Positions 53,210 through 61,374 of a stretch of 63,464 nucleotides of DNA are shown one piece after another. Under the pieces are notes generated by a model. It saw nothing but the letters and a program-made list of their open reading frames with translations. It searched no databases and was not told the origin of the DNA. The position numbers and the translations under genes are program-made. This DNA comes from Rhodoferax sp. GTDB lineage: Bacteria > Pseudomonadota > Gammaproteobacteria > Burkholderiales > Burkholderiaceae_C. The stretch covers positions 1 to 63,464 of the forward strand of contig JAGOUM010000011.1 in NCBI GenBank assembly GCA_018061265.1. The letters run 5' to 3'. Each line of letters opens with the position of its first letter. Within the stretch, counting starts at the first letter, position 1.

Positions 53210-54358
53210 TTATTGGTGCGTACCGGAGGTTTTTTGGTGACGGTAATCCCACCACGGCAAGACCTGGCGCATCGAGCGCACATGGCCGCTGTGTTGCGCC
53301 TGATAGCCGGCAATACCTGACAAGGTGTCAAGCCACTGGGCGCTTTGTAATAACCGGCGCAGATGCGCCACCCCGGGTTGATCGAGCGCCGATTTCAGAC
53401 ACACCAGGTGGTAGTGCTCCTGCGCCAGCGGCACAAAGTCCAGCCCGGCCTGCTTTGCAGCGGCAGCAATGCCAAGTCCTGCATCACACTGCCCTGCGGC
53501 CACTGCTTGGGCGACTGCGGCGTGGGAAGGCTCGGTGTGGTGGTAACCATTCAACTGGTCGGGGTTCAGGTTTTGCTGCGCCATCAGCTCATCAAGAACC
53601 ACGCGGGTGCCGCTGCCCAGACTGCGGTTGGCAAAACGCGCATCGTGGCGGACCAGGTCGGATAGGCTGTGCAAAGCCAGCGGGTTTTGGCGCGGCACCA
53701 TCAGACCCTGGGTGCGTGCGGCAAAGCCGATGATCTTGTGCAGTCCGGGGCGAAGCAGGGGCTTGTAAGTGCGCTCGGTCAATGTTTTTTTCCCACTGCT
53801 TTGTAGGGTATGGAAGCCCGCCATCACACAGCGGCCTTCATTAAGTGCACGTATGGCGTCGACGCTGCCAGTGAAGCGAATGTCGAGATGCAGGCTTGTG
53901 GTCGGCAGATTCAATGCGCCAGAGACAGGTGAGGGTGTGGATTGCAATGCAAATTCACGCAGCGCGGTGAGTGCGTCGTCGTGGCTGGCATACAGGGTCA
54001 GGACCTGCACCGTGTCGTCGAAGGCCTGGGCGTAGCTGCGCTCGAGTTCACCACGCAGTGCCTCGATTTGGGCACCCAGACGTGCCTGGGCTTGGCGCTC
54101 CGCCCACATCAGCTTATTGCCAAAGCCACTCAGCCGCGCGTTCTGCCCCTTCTCCCAAACCAGCAGTTCGTTGCCCAGTTCCTGTTCCCAGCGTTTGAGT
54201 TCACCCCAGACATGGCGGTAGCTTAGGCCCAGCATGCGTGCACCGCCCGAAATCGAACCTTGGTTGCTGACGGCCTGCAACAGGTCGATCAGTGGATTGC
54301 GCAATACGGCAGGACTGCTGTCGCGCGAGAGTGAGTAATGGAGTTGAAGCCTATGCAC
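53210..54358 (-). CDS. ModE-like regulator with periplasmic-binding-type effector domain
   Basis: The 382 residues start at a GTG (54358). The N-terminal ~90 residues resemble the ModE winged helix (AVSNQGSISGGARMLGLSYRHVWGELKRWEQELG). The rest resembles a molybdate/tungstate-type binding-protein domain (RFANRSLGSGTRVVLDELMAQ; GQCDAGLGIAAAAKQAGLDFVPLAQEHYHLV). This architecture is known in regulators of molybdate or tungstate genes. It is divergent from tupBCA, 66 bases away, and likely controls it. Confidence 0.85.
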   Translation of the reverse strand: MHRLQLHYSLSRDSSPAVLRNPLIDLLQAVSNQGSISGGARMLGLSYRHVWGELKRWEQELGNELLVWEKGQNARLSGFGNKLMWAERQAQARLGAQIEALRGELERSYAQAFDDTVQVLTLYASHDDALTALREFALQSTPSPVSGALNLPTTSLHLDIRFTGSVDAIRALNEGRCVMAGFHTLQSSGKKTLTERTYKPLLRPGLHKIIGFAARTQGLMVPRQNPLALHSLSDLVRHDARFANRSLGSGTRVVLDELMAQQNLNPDQLNGYHHTEPSHAAVAQAVAAGQCDAGLGIAAAAKQAGLDFVPLAQEHYHLVCLKSALDQPGVAHLRRLLQSAQWLDTLSGIAGYQAQHSGHVRSMRQVLPWWDYRHQKTSGTHQ

Positions 54359-54424
54359 GGGGGTTCATATCGTCAGGATTTGATTCGGTGGCTACGATAC
54401 CGCAACTTCTTCACCCCACCTGCC

Positions 54425-55168
54425 ATGAGCACTTTTGTCGACAGTGTGGACACCGCGCTGCACCTGATCACTTCCCTCGATGCTGACCTGATGACCATCG
54501 TCGGCAGGTCCCTGTCGGTCAGTGCCACCGCCTGTGTGTTGGCCTGCAGCCTGGGTCTGCTGTTGGGCGCCTGGCTTGGTGTGGCACGGTTTGTCGGGCG
54601 CAGTGTGTTGTTGACCTTGCTCAACACCATGCTGGCGGTGCCTTCGGTGGTGGTCGGGCTGGTGATTTACCTGTTGTTGTCGCGCAGCGGGCCGCTGGGT
54701 TTTCTCGGCTGGCTGTTCAGTTTTAAGGCCATGGTGGTGGCGCAGACATTGCTGGTGCTACCGGTCGCCACGGCATTGACGCGCCAAGCCATCGAGGATG
54801 CGGAGAACCTGCATGGGGAGCAGCTGCAGTCCCTTGGCGCTTCGCCGCTGATGCGCAGCCTGTTGTTGGCCTGGGATGAACGTTATGCCTTGCTGACGGT
54901 GGTGATTGCGTCATTCGGTCGAGCGATTTCCGAGGTCGGCGCGGTGATGATTGTTGGCGGCAATGTGGATGGTTTTACCCGTGTCATGACCACGGCGATT
55001 GCGCTCGAGACCTCCAAGGGTGACCTACCACTGGCGCTGGGACTGGGAATCGTGCTGCTGTCAGTGGTCTTGGTACTCAACATGCTGATCACCCTGTTGA
55101 GCCGCTGGCGGGTGGCGCACGAGGCGACCAGTCTTTCGGCCCCTGCGCAGGTCACGGTCGTGGTCTGA
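54425..55168 (+). CDS. tupB: Tungstate ABC transporter permease
   Basis: The ATG at 54425 yields 247 residues with about six helices and the binding-protein-dependent permease signature around LHGEQLQSLGASPLMRSLLLAWDERYALLTVVIASFGRAISEVGAVMIVGG. The combination with TupA- and TupC-like genes supports tungstate import. It precedes tupC by 6 bases. Molybdate is the main alternative substrate. Confidence 0.87.
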   Translation: MSTFVDSVDTALHLITSLDADLMTIVGRSLSVSATACVLACSLGLLLGAWLGVARFVGRSVLLTLLNTMLAVPSVVVGLVIYLLLSRSGPLGFLGWLFSFKAMVVAQTLLVLPVATALTRQAIEDAENLHGEQLQSLGASPLMRSLLLAWDERYALLTVVIASFGRAISEVGAVMIVGGNVDGFTRVMTTAIALETSKGDLPLALGLGIVLLSVVLVLNMLITLLSRWRVAHEATSLSAPAQVTVVV

Positions 55169-55174
55169 CCCACC

Positions 55175-55900
55175 ATGCCCATGCAGCCCGTGTTTGATTT
55201 GAATGATGTTGACGTGCGATTTGGTCCGGCGCAACTCGGTGTGAAGGCGCTCTGCGGGATCAATCTGCGTATTTTTCCAGGCGAGCGTGTGGCCTTGGTC
55301 GGCTCAAACGGTTGTGGCAAAAGCACCTTGTTGCGGGTGTTGCACCGGCTGATTTCACCAACCGCGGGCCGTATGTCCGTAGCGCCGACTGCCAGCCAGG
55401 CCATGTTGTTTCAACGTCCGCATCTGCTGCGCTTGACGGTGCAAGCCAATGTGGCGCTGGGTTTATGGCTGCGCGGGGTGGCTTGGGCACAGGCCACGAC
55501 CAAGGCGCTGGCAGCGTTGCATCGGGTCGGGCTGGGCGACCTGGCCAATCGAAATGGGCGCAAGCTGTCTGGCGGGCAGCAACAGCGTGTGGCCATGGCA
55601 AGAGCCTGGGCGCAGGAGCCACAGGTCCTGCTGCTCGATGAGCCCACCGCCAGCCTGGACCCTCACGCCAAGCGCGAGATTGAGGCCTTGATCGAGAGCT
55701 TTGCACAACAAAACAGCGCCGCCACGCTGATCTTTGCCAGCCACAACCTCGGGCAGGTGAAACGCCTGGCCAGTCGGGTGATCTACCTGGAACAAGGGCA
55801 AGTTCTGGCTGACTTGCCGGTGCACGATTTTTTTTCCGGGCCGTTGCTGCAAGCCAACTATCCGGCCGCCTATTTTTTTGTCAAAGGAGAAACCCTGTGA
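55175..55900 (+). CDS. tupC: Tungstate ABC transporter ATP-binding protein
   Basis: The 241 residues carry Walker A GSNGCGKST, signature LSGGQQQRVAMARAW and Walker B VLLLDEPTASLD, with the switch His in FASHNLGQ. There is no C-terminal molybdate-binding MOP domain, as expected for TupC rather than ModC. It overlaps the tupA start by 4 bases (GTGA). Confidence 0.88.
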   Translation: MPMQPVFDLNDVDVRFGPAQLGVKALCGINLRIFPGERVALVGSNGCGKSTLLRVLHRLISPTAGRMSVAPTASQAMLFQRPHLLRLTVQANVALGLWLRGVAWAQATTKALAALHRVGLGDLANRNGRKLSGGQQQRVAMARAWAQEPQVLLLDEPTASLDPHAKREIEALIESFAQQNSAATLIFASHNLGQVKRLASRVIYLEQGQVLADLPVHDFFSGPLLQANYPAAYFFVKGETL

Positions 55901-56763
55901 AAACCATGTCAACGATCGGTAATTTCAAGTCTTTTTTACCTCTAGCGCATACCCGGTATGTGTTTGGTGCTATTGGTGTTGCATTAATTTGTGGTGCCTC
56001 TCTTGGCGTCAGTGCGCAGGTGATCACCGTGGCATCAACCACTTCGACGGAGCAGTCGGGTCTGTTTTCTTATTTGTTGCCCGAATTCAAGAAAGCCAGC
56101 GGCATCGATGTCAAGGTGGTTGCGGTGGGCACGGGCCAAGCCATTGACATGGGACGCCGGGGCGACGCAGACGTGATGCTGGTGCACGACAAAGTGGCCG
56201 AGGAAAAAGTGGTGGCCGAGGGGTTTGCCGTCAAACGTTTTGACGTCATGTACAACGACTTTGTGCTGATCGGCCCCAAGAGCGATCCGGCGAAGACCAA
56301 GGGGAATGACATCGTTGATGCCCTGAAAAAGCTTGCCGCAGGCAACACCGAGTTCATTTCGCGCGGCGACAAGAGCGGAACCCACGCGGCTGAGCTGCGT
56401 TACTGGAAGATGGCAGACCTGACCGACAAGATGGGCAGTGGTTATAAATCCTGCGGCTGTGGCATGGGGCCCGCGCTGAACATGGCTGCCAGCTCGGGAG
56501 CGTATGTGCTGGCTGATCGTGGCACCTGGCTCAATTTTAAAAACCGGGCCGAGCTGGCGATTCTGGTGGAAGGGGATCAACGCCTGTTCAACCAGTACGG
56601 TGTGATGTTGGTCAACCCGGCCAAACACGCCCATGTCAAGGCCGTTGGAGGCCAGAAGTTTGTTGACTGGCTGATCTCCGCGCCGGGTCAAACGGTGATT
56701 GCGAACTACAAAATTGGTGGTGAGTCGCTGTTTTTTCCGAATGCCGGCGCTGCTGGCAATTAA
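55897..56763 (+). CDS. tupA: Tungstate-binding periplasmic protein
   Basis: TupA binds tungstate in the periplasm; the N-terminal mature part has VASTTSTEQSGLFSYLLPEF, close to the TTTS-type oxyanion motif of TupA. SRGDKSGTHAAELRYWK and GSGYKSCGCGMGPALNMAA are also family segments. The start may be the GTG at 55897 or the ATG at 55906. The 288 residues include a long signal region, residues 10-31 of which come from a dispersed-repeat copy; cleavage probably follows GASLGVSAQ. Confidence 0.88.
   Translation: MKTMSTIGNFKSFLPLAHTRYVFGAIGVALICGASLGVSAQVITVASTTSTEQSGLFSYLLPEFKKASGIDVKVVAVGTGQAIDMGRRGDADVMLVHDKVAEEKVVAEGFAVKRFDVMYNDFVLIGPKSDPAKTKGNDIVDALKKLAAGNTEFISRGDKSGTHAAELRYWKMADLTDKMGSGYKSCGCGMGPALNMAASSGAYVLADRGTWLNFKNRAELAILVEGDQRLFNQYGVMLVNPAKHAHVKAVGGQKFVDWLISAPGQTVIANYKIGGESLFFPNAGAAGN
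55930..55990. repeat. Dispersed AT-rich repeat in the tupA signal region
   Basis: TTTTTTACCTCTAGCGCATA, then GTTTGGTGCTATTGGTGTTG. The first half matches the recB copy closely. It codes for the part just before and within the hydrophobic core of the signal peptide. Confidence 0.7.
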
Positions 56764-56895
56764 TGATGCGTCGTGCCTGTAGTCACTGCAAGTGCCGACG
56801 CGGCTGTCAACCCGCAGCCAAAAAAAGTCCTGGGGAGGTCATCCACCGGGGTTGACCAGCGACTGATAATGTGGATCTGACTCAGGAGTTAAACC

Positions 56896-57576
56896 ATGTC
56901 AAACCCTCCCAAAGTGGCTGTTCTACTCTCCGGTTGTGGCTATCTTGATGGTGCCGAAGTGCGGGAAGCCGTGTTGACCCTGCTGGCGCTGGACCAACAC
57001 GGTGCGCAGGCTCAGTGTATTGCGCCCAACGCCAACCAGTTTCATGTTGTCAACCACGTCACGGGCGAAGCAGTGCCGGGTGCCCAGCGCAATATGCTCG
57101 AAGAGGCCAGTCGCATTTCACGCATGGGCAAATGCCTTGATCTTGCGCAGGCCAGGGCGCAGGACTTTGATGCCTTGCTGATGCCCGGCGGCTACGGGGT
57201 GGCCAAAAACCACTGTACGTTTGCGTTCAATGGGCCGCAGGCTGAGGTGCGGCCCGATGTGGCAGCGTTCCTGGGTGATTTTTTTGCTGCAGGCAAGCCC
57301 ATTGGAGCGATCTGTATCGCCCCGGCGCTGGTGGCACTGGCCTTGCATGGCAGGCACGACAGTGCCACCCTGACCCTTGGCAATGATGCGGGTGTGGCCG
57401 CCGCGATGGCCGAGCTTGGCCAGCACCACCAAAACACACCCAACTCGCGCGACATCGTGATTGATGAAGCACACAAATTGGTCACCACGCCTGCCTATAT
57501 GTTTGACGATGCGCGTCTGGGTGATGTGTTTGTGGGTATCGAACGCTGTGTTGCCGAGGTTCTCAAACGGGTTTAG
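56896..57576 (+). CDS. elbB: Isoprenoid biosynthesis glyoxalase ElbB
   Basis: The 226 residues match ElbB, a DJ-1/PfpI-like protein: VAVLLSGCGYLDGAEVREAVLTLLAL, MPGGYGVAKNHCTFAF and GKPIGAICIAPAL with the nucleophilic Cys. ElbB has weak glyoxalase activity and a name from effects on isoprenoids; its physiological role is unclear. TCAGGAG precedes the ATG. It is followed by a kinase gene 9 bases on. Confidence 0.92.
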   Translation: MSNPPKVAVLLSGCGYLDGAEVREAVLTLLALDQHGAQAQCIAPNANQFHVVNHVTGEAVPGAQRNMLEEASRISRMGKCLDLAQARAQDFDALLMPGGYGVAKNHCTFAFNGPQAEVRPDVAAFLGDFFAAGKPIGAICIAPALVALALHGRHDSATLTLGNDAGVAAAMAELGQHHQNTPNSRDIVIDEAHKLVTTPAYMFDDARLGDVFVGIERCVAEVLKRV

Positions 57577-57585
57577 CTCCTGAGC

Positions 57586-58230
57586 ATGAACATGCCTGCA
57601 GTTGCGCAAATGGTGTTGCCAGAACGATGCGTTTCGCGCGTGGTTTCCTTGCTGGAATCCGGGCGGCGGCACATTCTGGGTATTGTGGCGCCGCCCGGGG
57701 CTGGCAAGTCCACCCTTGCCCAGGCGCTGGCGGCGCATTACCCGGGGCAGGTGCAGGTGGTGCCGATGGACGGATTTCACCTGGCCAACAGCGAATTGTT
57801 GCGGCTGGGTCGCAGCGGACGCAAAGGCGCGCCCGACACGTTTGACGCCGCGGGCTACGCCAGTCTGTTGCGTCGCATCCAGCAGCAAAGTGAGCGAGAA
57901 ACCGTCTATGCGCCCGATTTCAGGCGCGATCTGGAGGAGGCAGTGGCAGGTGCCATCGCCGTGTTGCCCGACACCCGATTGATCGTGACTGAGGGCAATT
58001 ACCTGCTGCTCGACGATTCCTCCTGGCGGGGTGTGCGTGAACAGCTCGACGAAGTCTGGTACCTGGACGTCGATGAGGCGCTACGCCATCAGCGCCTGCT
58101 GGCGCGCCATATCCATTTTGGTCGCAGCCGCGAACGTGCCTTGAGCTGGATTGCCAGCACCGACGAGCCCAATGCGGTGCGTATCGCCAGCACCCGCCAC
58201 AAAGCCGACCTGTGTGTACCCTGGTCCTGA
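57586..58230 (+). CDS. P-loop kinase of the uridine/pantothenate kinase type
   Basis: The 214 residues have a P-loop in GIVAPPGAGKSTLAQALA (about residue 36), VVPMDGFHLANSELLRLGR with a substrate-side Asp, and RLIVTEGNYLLLDD. This is the nucleoside/nucleotide kinase family that includes PanK- and FrcK-like proteins. The substrate is not clear; a sugar such as fructose or a nucleoside is possible. It shares a transcript with elbB. Confidence 0.8.
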   Translation: MNMPAVAQMVLPERCVSRVVSLLESGRRHILGIVAPPGAGKSTLAQALAAHYPGQVQVVPMDGFHLANSELLRLGRSGRKGAPDTFDAAGYASLLRRIQQQSERETVYAPDFRRDLEEAVAGAIAVLPDTRLIVTEGNYLLLDDSSWRGVREQLDEVWYLDVDEALRHQRLLARHIHFGRSRERALSWIASTDEPNAVRIASTRHKADLCVPWS

Positions 58231-58245
58231 GGCGTTGGTGACCGC

Positions 58246-59685
58246 TTAGAGGCTGCGGCTGCGCGCAAGTGGTGGATTTTTGGCAAAGTAGCGCTCGATG
58301 CCGCGCATCAGCGCATCAGCCAGCTGCTCCTGATAGGCATCACTGTTGAGTTTGATCTCTTCCTCGGGGTTGCTGATAAACGCGGCCTCCACCAGCACGC
58401 TGGGGATGTCCGGTGCCTTGAGCACGGCAAACGATGCCTGCTCCACCCGTGGTTTGTGTAATTTGCCGACGCGGCGGATCTCGCTGAGCATGTTGCCACC
58501 GAGTTGCAGGCTGTCCTTGATCTGTGCGGTGGTGCTCATATCGAGCAGGGCGCGCTTGACCTGGGCATCACGCACTTTGACGTTGACGCCGCCAATCAGG
58601 TCGGCCTTGTTCTCCTTGTCGGCCATCCAGCGTGCTGCTGCACTGGATGCGCCGCCCTGACTCAGCGCGAACACACTGGCACCTTGCGGATTCGGGGTGA
58701 AAAAAGCGTCTGCATGCAGGCTGATGAACAGGTCCGCCTTGACTTTGCGCGCTTTGGCGACCCGTGTATGCAAGGGGACAAAGTAGTCTGCGTCTCGGGT
58801 CAGGAAGGCACGCATGGCGTTGCCGTTGCTGGACGTGGCGTTGATACGCTCACGCAAGCGGTGCGCCAAACGCAGCACCACATCTTTTTCATAGGTGCCC
58901 GCCGGGCCAATGGCACCAGGATCTTCGCCACCATGGCCCGGATCGAGTGCAATGATGATCAGCCGGTCGGTGGCGCTGTCGGTCGCTGCTACGGGGGGAG
59001 CGGGGCTTGCACTTACTATGTCTTTTTGTCCTCCAGCGCTTTTCGGTAAATGGTTTTTAGCTATGTTTTCAGAAGTATTGAGATCACCACCTCCTGGAGT
59101 CGACGGCGAACCAGGCGGCTTGGTGCTGTTGGGTCCGGCTGTTTTTGCGATCAGCTCACCCAATGGGTCATGGTCATTGGCAGCCTTGGCTGGCCCCGCC
59201 AGACCCGGTTGGTCTGGGGCAGTTGCGGCGTCTTTCAGACGTTCGGCAATCAAGCCTTCCAGCGGGTCCTGGACTTGTGTCGGGTAGAGGTCAAACACCA
59301 GCCGATGGCGGTACGCGGCAACCGGCGTCAGGCTGAACACCTGGGGTGCCACTGGCTGTTTCAGGTCGACCACCAGGCGCACCACACCTGGTGCAAACTG
59401 CCCCACCCGAATGCCGTTGATCGTTGGGTCACTTGGGCCAACCTTGGCAACCAGTTCTTTCAGCGCGGCATTGAGTTCGATGCCAATCACATCCACCGCC
59501 AGTCGGGGTGGACTCGGCACAAAACTCTGGGTAAAACTCAGCGACGCGTCCGATTCAATGGTCACGCGGGAGTAGTCCACTGCTGGCCACACCCGCACCG
59601 CCAGTATGGTGGCACCCCAGGCGAGTTCCTGGCCACCCAGCAGCAGCACCAGGGTTCCACCTTGCAGCAAGGTGCGCCGTTTCAT
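58246..59685 (-). CDS. amiC: N-acetylmuramoyl-L-alanine amidase
   Basis: The 479-residue protein splits daughter-cell murein in the periplasm. It has an N-terminal signal sequence (LLQGGTLVLLLGGQELAWG), an AMIN domain for septal targeting (about 30-130), and an Amidase_3 domain from about 240: ALDPGHGGEDPGAIGPAGTYEKD with zinc His and Glu, FISLHADAF, and VLVEAAFISNPEEE near the end. Residues about 201-222 in the linker come from a repeat copy (LNTSENIAKNHLPKSAGGQK). Confidence 0.92.
   Translation of the reverse strand: MKRRTLLQGGTLVLLLGGQELAWGATILAVRVWPAVDYSRVTIESDASLSFTQSFVPSPPRLAVDVIGIELNAALKELVAKVGPSDPTINGIRVGQFAPGVVRLVVDLKQPVAPQVFSLTPVAAYRHRLVFDLYPTQVQDPLEGLIAERLKDAATAPDQPGLAGPAKAANDHDPLGELIAKTAGPNSTKPPGSPSTPGGGDLNTSENIAKNHLPKSAGGQKDIVSASPAPPVAATDSATDRLIIIALDPGHGGEDPGAIGPAGTYEKDVVLRLAHRLRERINATSSNGNAMRAFLTRDADYFVPLHTRVAKARKVKADLFISLHADAFFTPNPQGASVFALSQGGASSAAARWMADKENKADLIGGVNVKVRDAQVKRALLDMSTTAQIKDSLQLGGNMLSEIRRVGKLHKPRVEQASFAVLKAPDIPSVLVEAAFISNPEEEIKLNSDAYQEQLADALMRGIERYFAKNPPLARSRSL
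59019..59082. repeat. Dispersed AT-rich repeat, copy inside amiC
   Basis: The plus strand reads CTTTTTGTCCTCCAGCGCTT, then CGGTAAATGGTTTTTAGCTA. It is among the best copies and is translated in the amiC linker between AMIN and amidase domains. Confidence 0.8.
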
Positions 59686-60179
59686 GCCGCTTCTGTGGCG
59701 GCCGCCAGCAGGTGTTGCCCGGTTTCACTGTGGGCGCTGAATTCAACCCGGCGCTGACCGTCCTCGGTGACCAGCAGATGCAGCGTCAGGTCCGGCGTGG
59801 GTAGGCAGCCCGCTGCCTTGTCGGGCCACTCAACCAGTTTCAGGCCAGAGCTGGCAAAAATATCCCGAAATCCTGCGTCTTCCCACTCCTGTGGGTCGTT
59901 AAAACGGTAAAAATCAAAGTGCCACACCGCCTGATCCGGCAAGGTGTAGGGCTCAACCACCGCATAGGTCGGGCTTTTGATGCGCCCGCTGACGCCCATC
60001 GCTCGCAGCAAATGACGCACCAACGTGGTTTTTCCTGCCCCCAGATCGCCATGCAGCGCAATGAACGCGTTGCGCAGTGCAGGCTGTACGGCCAGGCGTG
60101 CGGCAAAAGCCTGTGTCGCCAGTTCGTCAGGCCACAGCACGGTTTCTACAATCGGCGCGTGAATAACATCTTGGGCCAT
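59682..60179 (-). CDS. tsaE: tRNA threonylcarbamoyladenosine biosynthesis ATPase
   Basis: TsaE is the small ATPase of the t6A37 tRNA-modification complex. The 165 residues have the P-loop HGDLGAGKTTLVRHLL (about 40-55), KSPTYAVVEPY and HFDFYRFNDPQEWEDAG, all typical. The ATG at 60179 is chosen. Its end overlaps the amiC start by 4 bases, as often seen for tsaE-amiC. It diverges from queG with only 9 bases between the starts. Confidence 0.94.
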   Translation of the reverse strand: MAQDVIHAPIVETVLWPDELATQAFAARLAVQPALRNAFIALHGDLGAGKTTLVRHLLRAMGVSGRIKSPTYAVVEPYTLPDQAVWHFDFYRFNDPQEWEDAGFRDIFASSGLKLVEWPDKAAGCLPTPDLTLHLLVTEDGQRRVEFSAHSETGQHLLAAATEAA

Positions 60180-60188
60180 GATGAGGGC

Positions 60189-61259
60189 GTGGAATGGGTC
60201 TCCAGAATTCAGGACTGGGGGCAAACGCTGGGATTCTCTCAAATTGCCGTGGCCGATGTGGACTTGTCTACCGCAGAGGCCGGATTATCCGCGTGGCTGG
60301 CGCAGGGTTTTCAGGGCGACATGCACTACATGGCCTTGCACGGTATGAAACGCGCCCGCCCGTCTGAACTGCTGCCCGGCACGCTCAGCGTGATCACGGC
60401 CCGAATGGATTACCTGCCTTTGGCGACCCCTGATGACTGGCCCGATCTTGAGTTGGCGCGCCTGCAACGGCCAACGGAGGCCATCATCTCCCTGTATGCC
60501 CGGGGGCGGGACTACCACAAGGTGCTGCGACATCGCCTGCAGGGTCTGGCGACCCGCATCAGTGCCGATTTGGGACCAATGGGTTTTCGGGTCTTTGCCG
60601 ACTCTGCACCGGTGCTGGAGGTTGAGCTGGCCACACGCAGCGGCCTGGGCTGGCGTGGCAAACACACGCTGGCGATTAACCGTGGTGCCGGTTCGATGTT
60701 TTTTCTTGGCGAGATTTTTGTCGATGTGGCCCTGCCACCAACACCGGCGCTAACCGATCATTGCGGCAGTTGCCAGGCGTGTATCGAGGTGTGTCCAACC
60801 CGGGCGATCGTGGCACCCTACCGGCTCGATGCCCGGCGCTGTATTTCGTACCTGACGATCGAGCATGCTGGTGCCATCCCGGAACCGCTTCGAATGTTGC
60901 TGGGCAACCGCATTTATGGTTGTGATGACTGCCAGCTGGTGTGTCCGTGGAACAAGTTTGCCCGCCGCAGCGACCTGCCCGACTTCGCTGCACGCGGCGA
61001 ACTGACGGGACAGGATTTAATCAGCCTTTGGACTTGGAGTGAACCCGACTTTCTGCGCCTGACCGAGGGCAGCCCGATTCGCCGTATCGGGTATGAGCGC
61101 TGGCTGCGTAATATCGCGGTGGCGCTGGGTAACGCCCTGTGCGCCAGCGTGGATGATGCAGTGGCGCGGGATATCCGGCAAGCACTGCAAACCCGGCGGC
61201 AGGACGCCAGTGTGCTGGTGCGGGAGCATGTGGCCTGGGCGCTTCAGCAGGGTGGTTAA
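60189..61259 (+). CDS. queG: Epoxyqueuosine reductase
   Basis: QueG reduces epoxyqueuosine to queuosine in tRNA, using a cobalamin and two 4Fe-4S clusters. The cluster cysteines are in CGSCQACIEVCPTRAI and CDDCQLVCPWN; KRARPSELLPGT and ARMDYLP are near the N-terminus. I use the GTG at 60189, giving 356 residues; a TTG at 60171 is an alternative. The longer open frame upstream is antisense to tsaE and is not protein. Confidence 0.92.
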   Translation: MEWVSRIQDWGQTLGFSQIAVADVDLSTAEAGLSAWLAQGFQGDMHYMALHGMKRARPSELLPGTLSVITARMDYLPLATPDDWPDLELARLQRPTEAIISLYARGRDYHKVLRHRLQGLATRISADLGPMGFRVFADSAPVLEVELATRSGLGWRGKHTLAINRGAGSMFFLGEIFVDVALPPTPALTDHCGSCQACIEVCPTRAIVAPYRLDARRCISYLTIEHAGAIPEPLRMLLGNRIYGCDDCQLVCPWNKFARRSDLPDFAARGELTGQDLISLWTWSEPDFLRLTEGSPIRRIGYERWLRNIAVALGNALCASVDDAVARDIRQALQTRRQDASVLVREHVAWALQQGG

Positions 61260-61374
61260 GCGCCGACGACGACGAGCCGCGAGCCGGTATGGCGTGCCAT
61301 ACCTGCTTACTACAATGTGCGATTGCCGGGGTGTTCACCCTCTGCCAACCGCTCGTTCTACCCGATACACAGCC

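Noticed and set aside
56806-56830. Hairpin GGCTG...CAGCC with a run of A after tupA
   Set aside because: A terminator for the tup genes needs U residues after the stem on the plus strand; here the run is A, so it does not fit.
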